From NCBI GenBank assembly GCA_030278955.1, contig JAOANR010000008.1, positions 41,647,301 through 41,711,300 of the forward strand: 64,000 nt of DNA, given 5' to 3'. Made by a program: the position numbers and the translations under genes. The notes under the pieces are model-generated. The model saw nothing but the letters and a program-made list of their open reading frames with translations, was not told the DNA's origin and searched no databases. Shown here piece by piece: positions 9,898-21,009 of the stretch. Numbering within the stretch: position 1 is the stretch's first letter; each line of letters opens with the position of its first letter. Source of the stretch: Hygrophila difformis. Its lineage: Eukaryota > Streptophyta > Magnoliopsida > Lamiales > Acanthaceae.

Positions 9898-10140
9898 CTT
9901 GCAAGGCAAAATCGAAGTCGGGAATGGGAGAATTGGAGGAGGAGAGAGCGAATTCGGGAACAAACTAGAAGAAGCTTCGGATGTGGAAATGGGCGGAGCG
10001 GCTCGCGCGGGGCGCGAGCCCCATTTTTTTCGAACTGTTGTGGCCGCGCGCTGCCGCGCGAACACCGCGCGGGCCACGAAAAATGTTTTTATTTATTTAT
10101 TTTTTTTAATTTTCCTTACCTTCTATTGTTTTACACAACC
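9898..10140 (-). promoter_or_regulatory. 5' exon and probable promoter of the antisense gene, element A
   Basis: Upstream of the donor site on the minus strand: a CT-rich 5' UTR, a GC-rich block (ctcgcgcggggcgcgag) and an AT-rich stretch (about 10081-10120). Homologous to 20760-21008 in B. The block ends where retrotransposon pol sequence begins. Promoter function is inferred. Confidence 0.4.
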
Positions 10141-12420
10141 AACTATACGGCAAGTTGTCCAAATGTGATTTTTGGTTGAAGGAGGTAGCATTTCTTGGAC
10201 ATATAGTATCCGCTGATGGAGTCTCTGTGGATCCGGCAAAAGTTTCTGCCGTGACAGAATGGGCAGCACCGACGAGTCCAACGGAAATAAGGAGTTTCCT
10301 TGGATTGGCTGGATACTATAGACATTTCGTGAAGGATTTTTCAAAAATCGCACGACCTCTAACCCAGCTACTGAAGAAAGGAGTCAAATACGAGTGGACC
10401 GAGGCGTGTGAGGCTGCGTTTCAAGAGTTGAAGAAACGACTCACAACGACACCCGTATTGATGCTACCATCGGAGAATGGTGACTTCGAAGTTTACAGCT
10501 ATGCTTCGAAGGAAGGTTTAGGTTGTGTCTTGATGCAAGACTCAAGGGTCGTTGCATACGCATCACGCCAACTGAAACCTCACGAAGAAAATTACCCGAC
10601 ACATGACCTGGAGTTGGCAGCGGTCGTTTTCGCTCTAAAGATATGGAAACATTATTTTTACAAGGCGAAAGTGTCGAATGTTCACCGACCACAAGAGCTT
10701 GAAATATATATTCACTCAGAAGGAGTTGAATTTGAGACAGCGAAGGTGGTTGGAACTTATTAAAGACTATGATTTGGAGATATCCTACCACGAAGGGAAG
10801 GCGAATGTAGTAGCCGATGCCCTAAGACGGAAAACCCAACACGTGACAAACTTGTTGGTAATTCTGTCGGCATTGTACATGGATTTGGCGAGACTAGATG
10901 GGGAACTTGTGCATCCGGGCACAGTAAGTGAAACGATCAACGCCATGGTCGTAGGAACTCCAATATTGGACGAGATTAAGCTCGCTCAACCGGGCGATGC
11001 GAAACTCAAGAAGATAAAGCCGTATATTTCCGAGGGAAAGGCAATAGGATTTGCTATCCACGAAGATGGAAGCATTCGCTTCAAGGGGAGATGGTGCGTA
11101 CCCCAGAAGTGTGCCGAGTTGAAGCAAAGGTTGATGGAGGAAGGACATAACACGCCATATTCAGTGCATCCCGGAGGTGACAAACTTTACAAAGATCTGA
11201 AGAAGATCTATTAGTAGCCGGGAATGAAGAAGGAAGTAGCAAACTTCGTGGCGAAATGCCTCACCTGCCAAAGGGTTAAGGCAGTGAGACATAAACCCTT
11301 AGGGTTGATGCAACCACTAGAAATTCCAAGTTGGAAGTGGGATAGCATCTCAATGGACTTTGTCTCGGGATTGCCCCGATCACCTAAAGGCATGAACAAG
11401 ATTTGGGTGATTGTGGATAGGCTAACGAAGACGGCCATATTTATCCCGATGAAGGACACGTGGACTATGGACCAATTGGCCCGAGCCTACGTCGATAATG
11501 TGGTACGAAGACATGGAGTACCACATGACATCATTTCTGACAGAGACAATAGATTTGTCTCTCATTTTTGGACGGAGTTACAAAAAGCTCTCGGTACTCA
11601 AATTAAAATGAGCACCGCATTCCACCCGATGACGGATGGACAAACCGAGAGAACGATCCAAACACTAGAAGACATGCTGAGAGCGTGTGTGTTGGAATTT
11701 AAGGGAAATTGGGAGACTCATTTACCCTTAATTGAGTTTTCCTATAACAATAGCTACCATGCTAGCATCGGCATGGCACCTTTCGAGGCGTTGTATGGAC
11801 GAAAGTGCCGAAGCCCGTTGAGCTGGGAAGAAAACGATAAGTCTGTGGTAGTGGGACCACAACTTGTCGAAGAAATGGCTCAACAAATAAAGGTGATCCA
11901 AGGGAAAAGGAAAGCCGCTCAAGACCGTCAAAAGGGTTATGCTGACGTGAGACGACGAGACCTAGAATTTCAAGTAGGAGATAGGGTCATGCTAAAGATA
12001 TCACCCATGAAGGGGGTGATGCGCTTTGGCAAACGAGGAAAGTTGAGTCCTCGATACATAGGACCTTATGAAATTCTAGAACGAGTCGGAAATTTGGCCT
12101 ACCGACTGGCTTTACCGCCACAATTTGATCGAGTGCATAATGTCTTCCATGTCTCACAACTAAAGAAATATGTGTCGGACCCGACACATGTACTTCAGCC
12201 GGAAGTGATCGAACTCGATGACGATCTGACTTACGAAGAAGTCCCAGTGCGAATTTTAGACGTTAAGGAGCGAGTAACGAGGAATAAGACCATCAAGATG
12301 GTCAAGGTTCTTTGGTCAAACCATGAAAGTGAAACGGCGACTTGGGAATTAGAATCCAACATGAGAGAGCGATACCCGACACTGTTCCAAACCAACGAAG
12401 ACACAGTTAAGGGGACATAA
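10141..12420 (+). pseudogene. pol remnant (RT end, RNase H, integrase, chromodomain), element A
   Basis: Begins inside the RT C-terminus ([10 protein letters not shown]; compare D at 60446) immediately after the antisense gene's 5' region. RNase H motifs follow ([11 protein letters not shown], with the catalytic Asp of YSDAS changed to Tyr; [15 protein letters not shown]). After a frameshift near 10665 come [10 protein letters not shown], the integrase zinc finger (H...H, CLTC), integrase D, D, E (SMDFVSG, SDRDNRF, TDGQTER), GPY/F (RYIGPYEIL) and the chromodomain ([26 protein letters not shown] cannot be given in full; core WSNHESETATWE). TAGTAG at 11212-11217 replaces the YWW codons before the zinc-finger end. 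Gag, protease and most of RT are missing, so this copy cannot move on its own. The 398-codon integrase part is still open. Confidence 0.93.
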
Positions 12421-12674
12421 CTGTAATCTTAAGGGGGAGAGGATGTCATACCCGTGTTTTTTTTCGTGTTTTTGTGCACTTTTGTAAACAAACAAACAAA
12501 TTCAAATTGTTTTGAACTACGTTAAGGCTTGATCCCTTCATAGGGTACGTTGGCAGCTTAGAAGTTGTAATTCTAAGTTCAGTCACAAAATAATAAAACA
12601 AACAAAAAGACCTTAACACGAGAATAGCCGAAACACAACTTCGAGGACGAAGTTGATGCTTAAGGAGGGTAGAC
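12421..12674 (+). other. 3' UTR of element A with two polypurine tracts and hairpins
   Basis: Starts with an upstream polypurine tract (12431-12443, aagggggagagga) followed by TGTCATACCC, which mimics an LTR start. Then come a TTCAAATTGTTTTGAA inverted repeat, a CTTAGAA/TTCTAAG hairpin, and CAACTTCGAGGACGAAGTTG directly before the second polypurine tract. The same layout is present in B, C, D, E, F and G. Confidence 0.8.
12662..12674 (+). other. Polypurine tract of element A
   Basis: aaggagggtagac abutting the LTR start TGTAATACC at 12675; the plus-strand primer site. Confidence 0.9.
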
Positions 12675-15203
12675 TGTAATACCCGAGAATTTTGCAACAT
12701 AAAATAAATAATAAATAAATAAATAATAAATAAATACACTAAATAAATGAAGAGAAAAAGAAATGAGAAATGAAGTCTAATAAAAAAAAAAGGAATTAAA
12801 GTTCCAATACTCAAGACAATTTAATCGAATAAATTGTACACCGAAACCCGACACCAATGGACTCGAGAACTCTAGTCCAAACATAAATTTAGACCCGAAT
12901 AAAATGACGATAGGAAATAGGAGCCCGAAGATACCCCGGAAATCGGAATCCGAGAACATAGAGGGATAGAAGTCCGAAAGAGAGGAGGAAAAGCACGACG
13001 GATCGCACGACCCGCCTGGACCGAAGTCCAGGCGGCAGCCGCGCGGTGGCCGCGCGGTGATTGGCCAAACGGCGGGCCACGATCGCGCCAGCGAGCAGAT
13101 TCGTCCGTTGCGAGATTTACTCACCCGAATCCGGATTTTCCGACTTCGGTTGTATTCCTTTCGGCTCAAGACTCACCAAGGCCGACCTTGGACGTCCCTA
13201 GGTCGTGCCTATCTATAAATAACACCTCTTGTCAGCCCCGAACACTTTTCAAAACCCTACAACTCTCTAAACGTTCGAAAACCCTAATCCCGGAGTCGTC
13301 GGAGGCACGAAACCAAGGCGAGGACTGGTTTGGATGAAAATCGGAAGATCTCCAACGTTGTGGTAAATTCTGATCCGATCCTTGTTCCATATGCGATTCG
13401 AAAACGAATCCTAACTTCGTCTTTTTCTTCTCAACGCCCCGAATCGGATCTAGAACGAAGAACCCGACGAACCGATGAGATAAACAGTGGACTGGAAGCC
13501 ACGCCTCCGAATCGACAAACCCGGACGACTGTAAATCTGTAAGTTAATACCTACATGGTTTTGGGAGTAATTAAAACACTTTAATCTAAAGGTTTAACCA
13601 AGAATTCGAAAATCTGTCAACACGAAATCTTTACCGGCGCAGCGTTTTTGCATGATTTTTCCGAACCCTTAAAAATCTTCAAACAAGAAAACTTAAAACA
13701 TAAAAAACGTTCCTAAGGCTTAGATCTATCTCCTATAAAATTTTCAGAATTTTTCGTGATGATTTTGTATCTGAAATTGACCCGGAACCGGAATGTTTAA
13801 AATTGAATCTTGAATTTCTTGACAGAACTTAGGTCCGAACTTGTAGGCATTTTTGACAATAGATCTAGTCCGATTCAAAACTTTAGTCGAACATGAAAGT
13901 TGTAGATACATGTCTTAAGTATCTCTCTGTAAAATTTCATCAAATTTGGAGTTCATTTGCTATGATAGATCTTGAAATTTTGAAACTGCTGTACAGAAAA
14001 TTCGGACAGATTATTACTATGTTAAAAATTGACGTTTTTCTATTACTTCCGTATCTCGGATCAAAAAACTTAAAACATGAAACTTGTTCATCTCTGTGTT
14101 TTGGAGTCACTGGTAAAATTTTAAAATTTTCAGACATAAATCTGATTTTTAATGAATTTTAGAGTAAACAGTGGTTTACCGGAGTTAAATCTTGATATCT
14201 TGTTGAAACGGTGAAATTAGTCTTTAAGGTTAAAACGAGTCGAAATCTCTTTTTAAATAAATTAAGTGAAATCAGAACTTTGGAAATAAATCCCCTTACA
14301 AACTTGATCACTTAAAATTAGGGGTGAGTGCTCTGCAGGGTGCCCCTAACGATTCACTTCGTGCCTTTATGGACGATGGCGACCCCGCGCGAAAATTACA
14401 TTGTCAAAACGGCACAAGAAAAGGGCCTACACTCTCAAGAATATCCACATGGGTTTCCCGAGGCTCCGGAGTGGTACTGGGTATGGCGGATACGGCTGCG
14501 GCCGCTGGGCTACCGGCTAAATTTGATGAGATTGCATTGCAATCGTGAAATATTTGAAATTATTAAATCTTGGGTGTAAGGGGGAAATTAAATTAAATTA
14601 TTTATTTTTATTGTCCATTTAAATTATTTAAATGCTTCATTTAAATTAGTTATGTCTTTATTTTAAATCGAGTGAAATGTGTTGTTAAATGGAGCCATGA
14701 ATTAGTTAGTCGAATTAAATTAAATTATATGTGATTTATTATCATGTTTTCATTAAATGTTAAGTAAATGGCTTTTAAACCCTACGATCATGTCTGTGTT
14801 AACTTACTCTGCAAGTTGTGCTGACCAAACCATTATTTCTTTTTTCTTACAGAGTATGTGGAATGAACATGAGCACGTATATGCATGGGATTTTGGAGAA
14901 ACATTATTTTTAAATTCTTGCATTAGACTATAGTATGAACGGGCCTGTTTAACCCGTGTTTTGGCCATGTTGGCCCTATTTACATTTTCCGCTGCAAAAC
15001 TTATACTCTGATATTGTTTTCCGCTGCATTATGATATTATTTTCGAACTTATATTGTATGGGATGTTTTTAAATGTTTTTAAATATTTTAAATTCTGCAA
15101 TACCTAGCCTTGCATCTCTTTAGTAAGCTCGAAGAAACCGTGTCTTGCTAGGGAGGTGTGCCGGTGACATCCCGACCTGGGTGACCAAAAACCGGGTGTT
15201 ACA
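12675..15203 (+). mobile_element. 3' LTR of element A
   Basis: A complete LTR of 2529 bp, TGTAATACC...GGGTGTTACA, with a TATA box at 13214-13221, a 29-nt hairpin near 14426-14454 and the hairpin-rich block 14320-14510. The following gttgg (15204-15208) continues into B's LTR (compare 22555 onwards), so A lies within B's 5' LTR. Confidence 0.93.
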
Positions 15204-17414
15204 GTTGGCCGCGCGCTATCCGCGCGGGGTTTCCCCTTTCCCCGCGCCAACCCCGCGTGGTTGCCCAGAATGCGGCAGATCACGCAATTTCGGCGATTTC
15301 TTGCCATAATTCGACCCCCCGACTATGGAAAGTGAATCTTGGACGGGAGTAAGGGTATTAGGACGATGGGGGATCAGATTCCACCCCATAATCAGTCTCT
15401 CAAATCCCTCTCTTCTCTCCCAAATACTCCCAAAGCCAAACACTTTTCCGACGACTTCCCGACGAACTTCCGACGAGTTTCCGGCAACCAACGACGATCG
15501 TGGGAACGTGTAGGTCAAGGATCACAGTCCTTAGATCATTGGTAAGGGTTTACATTAGGTCCTTTTCTCGTTGTTAATCCCAAATCCTCAATCCAACTTT
15601 CGAATCTTGGACTTGCAAACACGTTAGTGGCCGAAGCAGAAGGAGAACGTGTGAGTAGATCCGTTCGTAGTGATTTTGGACGAGCCAAGCGACCCTAGGA
15701 CGACCAAGAACTCTATCACAGTAAGTTGATGCCTTTCATATCAATACGGGTGGCTTAGGGGCGTCCGATTTAGTGTCTTTGTAACGAAACGTAAAAATCG
15801 AACCTAAAAACCCCAACTTGCACAATTTTTGAAATCTGATTAAAACCCCTATTTTGAGAGTTCAAACTGAAAAACTCAAAACTAGACTTTTGATCCTAAC
15901 ACATTAAACTATGTTGTGTAAAAATTTCAGAGATTTTCATCAACGTTTGCTACCCCAAATCGCTCCGAACATAAACTATGATTTAAAACTTTTTCGAAAA
16001 TCAGACAATGCATATGTCCGAACTTGATGAGCATGTTTCTATGATTTTAATCCGAATTAGTCTTTGCAATCTAAATGAAAGTTGTAGATAATCATGTCTA
16101 GTATATGTGTATAAAATGTCAGAATTTTTGGAGTCCATTTGAAATGTCAAAAAGTCGATTTTCTGAACTATGAAAAAACTGGATTCTGACAGTACATCGG
16201 TTGTGTAATAATCTCGATTTTTGACATGGTTCCTCAACTTATTTCGAAATCGTTAAAACACGAAAGTTGTTCGTTAGGGTGTTTTCGCTATACTGTAAAA
16301 ATTTCAGATTTTCGGACTTGAAATAAATTTTTAAATTTAAAAGGCGTAAACTGTGACGCCAAACGATTTGAAATTGATGAGATTTTGAAATTTCGAAACA
16401 AACGATCGAAACCTTGAAATACGATAAAGATATACTTTTTGAAAAATCCCGTTACACTAAATCGAAACGACATGAGATACTTTGGTGGAGGGTGAGTGCT
16501 CTGCAGGGTGCCCCTCTAGCCTTTCTCTGCGGGCCTATAATGGACGAGAGAATTCGAATGAAATACTACGCCAAAACGGCATGAGATACATGGCCTACAC
16601 TCTCGGGATTATCCGTATGGGTTTCCCGAGGCTCCGGAGTGTTACAGGGTATGGCAGATACGGCTGCGGCCGCCGGACGACCGGCTACATAAGAATCTTA
16701 CGAAACGGCTGCGGCCACCGGATGACCGGCTACACTAAATATTGAGAAATGGTGACGTAACGGGGAAAATTTTTTTAAAAAAAAACTTAATACTTTTTAC
16801 GTATTTATTTATTTATGCATGTCTTTAAATTATGCATTTAAATTTATGTCTTTAATTTTATAACATGTTAGATTATTATTTATGAATTTAAATGCATGTC
16901 CAAATATACAATTAAATTATTAATTTTTAAATTGGTAAATGGAATGTCTTGTATGCATGCCTAGGAGTAAATTTAATTATTTAATTAAACCCCTTTATTA
17001 CTATGTTAGGATCGACTTACTCAGTATTTTATATACTGATAAAATTGTTGTTTTCCATTGTTACTATGAAGAAAATGCATGAGCATATGCAGAAAATGCA
17101 TGAGCATATGGATCTGGGGGATGGAATTTTACACATTGTTTTATCATTTTGATGATACTTGCATATCGGACCTGTATAACCCGAGTTTTGGCCATCTCGA
17201 CCCTTTTTTAATATTTCCGCTGCGATATACTATTATTATTATTATGTGTGGATGAGACTATATTATTATTTTTAAATAATTTCCGGACTTGTTTTAAAAC
17301 TCTTTGCAATACCTATAGCCTTGCATCTCTTTAGCAAGCTCGGAGAATCCGTGTCTTGCTAGGGAGGTGTGGCGGTGACATCCCGGCCTGGGTTATCAAA
17401 TCCGGGGTGTTACA
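15204..17414 (+). mobile_element. 5' LTR of element B (right part)
   Basis: Starts abruptly at the A insertion and ends GGGGTGTTACA at 17414, next to the primer binding site. It matches B's 3' LTR pieces (22555-23108, 40514-41898, 59829-60095). The AT-rich 3' end and GC-rich GGCTGCGGCCGCCGG hairpins (16660-16735) lie in the U5 side. Confidence 0.9.
16602..16630 (+). other. 29-nt LTR hairpin, element B 5' LTR copy
   Basis: Stem CTCGGGA/TCCCGAG (7 bp) around a loop with TATCCGTATGGGTT. The other B copy (41356-41384) has CCTGAG instead of CCCGAG, which still pairs through G-U in RNA. Confidence 0.7.
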
Positions 17415-17417
17415 AGT

Positions 17418-17431
17418 TGGTATCAGAGCCC
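17418..17431 (+). other. Primer binding site of element B
   Basis: TGGTATCAGAGCCC three bases after the LTR end. Confidence 0.92.
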
Positions 17432-17784
17432 GGAATATTTTAAAACTACCATTATTATTTTTTTAAACCATTATTTTATACCTAGTACTATTTTTAAATT
17501 TATTATTAAAACTACTAGTATTATTTTGAGCCTAAAAATTTTAGCCCAAAATTTTTATTCACTTAGTGTAAAATTTTTAGCCCAAGATTAATTATTTTCG
17601 GCCCGATATAGAGGCCAAACTTTTTAAATACTATGATCCATGAACTAAATTTAATTTAAAAACACATTAAATTGAATTTTTATTTGGGGGGATTGCATAT
17701 GCATATTTAATATAGATTTAAATTCTTGCATATCCTAACTTTACTTGAAATATGTCTAACTCTAACCTCTCTTGTTAACATTAG
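17432..17784 (+). other. 5' leader of element B, no gene
   Basis: AT-rich leader with 'agccc' words. It ends ...TTAG directly before ATGGC of the small ORF. No ORF is seen. Confidence 0.6.
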
Positions 17785-18304
17785 ATGGCCGGACAAAACG
17801 CAAACATGTTCAACCTTATGATGAGATTGATCGAAGCACATCTCAAAACCCCACAAAGTGAACAATTTCAAATTGCGGGTAGAACAAATGGAGGCTAACC
17901 TGGCCCACCTAGCTAACCTGAGAGAAGCGGACCGACACAATCTAAACCAACTCCATGTTCAAGTCAACGAACTCCAAGCCCGCGAGGCTGAACTCCGGAC
18001 CAAGGGTAATGACATAGAGACACAAATAGGGAACTTGGAAGATGAGCTGATTAACCTGACCGATGACTTGTTCCCACATGCCCCTTATAGCCCAGGAGCT
18101 AATCCTGCTGCTGACCCCGTTGCTAACCCCGCCGCTGTCCCTGTCGCCGCTCCTCTTCTTGTTGCCGCCGCTGATCCTGCTCCGGCTGCTGGGCCCAACT
18201 GGCCAGCAAGCCCAGTGTTCCATGGGCCCCTCGGCATGGGCACTATTGAGGGATCGAGTGATGAGGACGATCCCATGGAGGATCCGGCCACCTACGCTCC
18301 CTAG
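17785..18304 (+). pseudogene. Small coiled-coil ORF upstream of the gag position, element B (one frameshift)
   Basis: The start ATGGCCGGACAA at 17785 gives MAGQNANMFNLMMRLIEAHL, clearly homologous to the N-terminus of C (MAEPNTNMVNLMMKL). A single frame change near 17850 moves the rest to the frame open from 17858. That part reads RVEQMEANLAHLANLREADRH, then coiled coil to about 18070, an Ala/Pro/Val-rich stretch (18095-18200) and the acidic tail SSDEDDPMEDP. Length and order match A and C. The frameshift probably inactivates it, though the downstream 148 codons remain open. Function unknown. Confidence 0.75.
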
Positions 18305-18383
18305 ACTTATGGATCTTTTGTCGCATTATTCCTATTATTACCATTCCTATTTCCCAAACTATTCCTAGCTTTGCGATTCCTAC

Positions 18384-18430
18384 AGCTTGTATCGAATAAT
18401 GTTTTTCTATTAAGCAATAAATTACAAGCT
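18384..18430 (+). terminator. Hairpin with AATAAA after the small ORF of B
   Basis: AGCTTGTA (18384-18391) pairs with TACAAGCT (18423-18430); AATAAA at 18416-18421 just before the 3' arm. Third example of the motif seen in A and C. Confidence 0.6.
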
Positions 18431-18822
18431 TTTATATTATATTCAACCTCCATTATTTAAACTACCCATGTAAATTTAAAATCGTTTTCTACATCCAAAC
18501 ACCTGGAGGGGTTCAACCAACCAAAGGTACAAGGTATTAATAAGCAAACAACACATATATAGAAATGACAATCAACACAAGGTACCTCAAACCCTAAACC
18601 CTGAAATCCCGAGACATCAATCAACCGCATAAACTAAGGCAGAACAATTCAACCGCATTTCTAGAGACAACAATCAAAACAGATACCCAGGCAGTGATAC
18701 AACGAAAGCATAAGCTACGAATCACAGTCAGTAGAATAGCCATTATAGCACACATAGAGAAACTACTAAATCAACTGTTCCTGACACATGTCTAGATAAA
18801 AACGCAAAGGAAAACCATAAGA
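18431..18822. other. Gap between converging genes in element B
   Basis: AT-rich, no ORF. It separates the 3' ends of the sense small ORF and the antisense gene and presumably holds the 3' UTR of the antisense gene. Confidence 0.5.
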
Positions 18823-20135
18823 TCACTGATCGGGAGGAGGGAACTGCCGACGCATATACTCGTCCATCTGACGCATGTAGGCATACATGTCGGTCATGGT
18901 GGCCTGCTGCTCCAGCTGCGTCGTAGTGATCGTATCCATGCGAGCCTGGTATAGATCCATCCTGGCATCCAAAGCATCATAACGAGCCTGCCCGGCTGCG
19001 AACCCAGCATCTATACTAAGCTGCATCCCCTGCATCATCTGGAGCATTTGCGTCATCTCCTGACCCTGCTGTGGAACCGCGGGAGGTGGAGGTGGAGGTG
19101 GTCGCTCTGGGGGAACAACTAAAATCAAACCACCATCCTCGGGCTGCGGGCGAAGTACATCCCGAGGCGCGCCGCGTCGTAAGGCATTACGCCGAACGGT
19201 GTAAGTCGGAACACGGTAATGCTCACCCGCAGCTAACTCGTAGGGGTCCGTCTCCGGCGTCGTACGGATCCCCTGGGCAGCACATAACCCACAAATGAGG
19301 TGAACGTGGGTGATCACCCTACTCCCTCGCCCTCGTCGCAAGCCCCTTAGATTGTCCGCAATGCAAGCTCCCACATTTACCCTACCGCCCCGGGCGATAA
19401 AGCAAATGGTCTCATAGACATGATCTATGACGATATGGCTCCGGGTAATCGGTCGGACGCGTCCTAACCATAGCTGAGCGAGTACACGCCAATGAGCATC
19501 CATCGATGTCAACCGTAGCTCGTCGTTGTGCTCAGCCTGCGGTGGTACCCCGGTGCACAAGACGCCCCATGCAGGAGCAAGTACACGGCCCTCAGGCTGT
19601 GGCCGGAATACACCATCGTCAGGTAGACCGAAATAGAGGTTGATCGCCCGAGCACTGAAGTGTAGGTAGTGGCCACGAACCCAGACTCGAGATAAGTCCT
19701 CGTGCTCCCCAAGACCGCCAATGATGGCGAGGACCTCCGTAGCTAGATAACCGGAGGCAATGCCCTCGGAATGACGTGCGATCCGGTCCACTGAAGGTGC
19801 TCCAAAACCGCACTGACCCTGTCATCGCCCATATGATCCGGGAACATGCCTCTCTCAGGTACGTAAGCCCTGTTCCGACGAAGTTTGTCGAAATAGAACT
19901 CCTTGGAGGCCATCGTCGTGAATCGATACCTATCGTGCTGGCGAGGACGCACCTCGTCAGGGAGATCCCTGAGTCTCGGACCTCGCTCCTCGTCCTCCTC
20001 AGACTCGCTCTCATCAAAATCCGACATCACCGGAGCGGCAGTGCTAGGGCCAGCCGCATCGCGCCGAGTAGCTCATCTCTTGGCCCCCGGAGGACACATG
20101 AGAGACGCCAAAACAACCCACAGGAAGAGCAACAT
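18823..20135 (-). pseudogene. Antisense captured gene, 'putative plant transposon protein'-like, element B copy
   Basis: The better preserved copy. ATG at 20135-20133 follows the acceptor TTTGCAG; stop TGA at 18823-18825, about 437 codons. N-terminus basic then acidic (DESESEEDEERGPRLRDLPDE); globular region with YFDKLRRNRAYVPERGMF, SGYLATEVLAIIGGLGE, VWVRGHYLHFSARAINLYFG, RPITRSHIVIDHVYET, GGRVNVGACIADNLRG, VITHVHLICGLC; Pro-rich linker (PPERPPPPPPPAVPQQ); helical, probably coiled C-terminus ending RRQFPPPDQ. The pattern 'VRG...f...aIN..fGL', then 'P.t.S...' and 'G..vnVG..I', resembles the plant transposon protein domain. Defects are a stop (CGA to TGA) near 20070 and a 1-base loss near 19780. 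Because it is antisense to the element, its expression would need its own promoter. Chance antisense conservation is unlikely, given two diverged copies with the same protein and intron. Confidence 0.72.
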
Positions 20136-20136
20136 C

Positions 20137-20759
20137 CTGCAAATATCCAATACCAATTATAAGGCTAATTTCCACACAATAATTATCAAGCAGAAAACGC
20201 AAAAACATCAAATATAGGCCTCCAACGGGAGCAATCCAAGAGGACATCAAATCTAATAGTTCATCAATACGAACTGAAAGGTAACCAAACCAAAGACCGT
20301 GCCCAAACAAATCCCAAAACCCATTGTGACATTTCGTCGAACATGTTATGTGCGCAATAAACCAAATCCAAAGTTTACTTACAAACATATGGAAATTGTC
20401 CACAAATTGAAGCAATTACTTAAGCAACGACTCAACATCACATTGTGGCACAAACAACAACAATTAATTCATTTCCATGCCCGCAATAGCAATATAAATC
20501 GGAAAATTCACATCCTCTCTACAAATCTAAAATTTAGCAAGAACTTCCCCAAATTAAGTACACATTGTTGCACAAATACTTCCAAACCAACGAGAATAGC
20601 ATCAAGTATCATATAAACTCACCAATTTGCACGAATCAAGCCTAAAAATAACAAACCCCCAATTTGTGCACATAAACCCTAATTTCAAAATCCACCCAAA
20701 AATCAAGTCATCCAAAGCATAAGAATTGAAATTGGTAAGTAGAAGTAGTAGATACATAC
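20137..20759 (-). other. Predicted intron of the antisense gene, element B
   Basis: Donor AAG|GTATGTA at 20760/20759 and acceptor TTTGCAG at 20137 on the minus strand, in the same place as in A. AT rich; no coding signal. Confidence 0.65.
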
Positions 20760-21008
20760 CTTGCAAAGCAAAATCGAAGTCGGAACCGGGAGAATTTGAG
20801 AACGAGAGAACGAATTTGAGAGAAAATGTGAAGTGGTCTCGGATGGGGAAATGGGTGAAGTGGCTCGCGCGGGGCGCGGGCCCTTTTTTTCAAACTGCCC
20901 AGCCCGCGCGGTCCCCGCGCGCTGAAGCCTTATACCGAGCGGACACCGCACGGGCCACGAAAAAGGTTTTATTTTTTTATTCTCGATTTTTGCTTTATTT
21001 TCTTTTGA
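20760..21008 (-). promoter_or_regulatory. 5' exon and probable promoter of the antisense gene, element B
   Basis: Homologous to 9898-10140: CT-rich leader, GC-rich block with cgcgcgggg words, then an AT-rich part that stops at the junction with integrase sequence near 21009. Promoter role inferred. Confidence 0.4.
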
Positions 21009-21009
21009 T

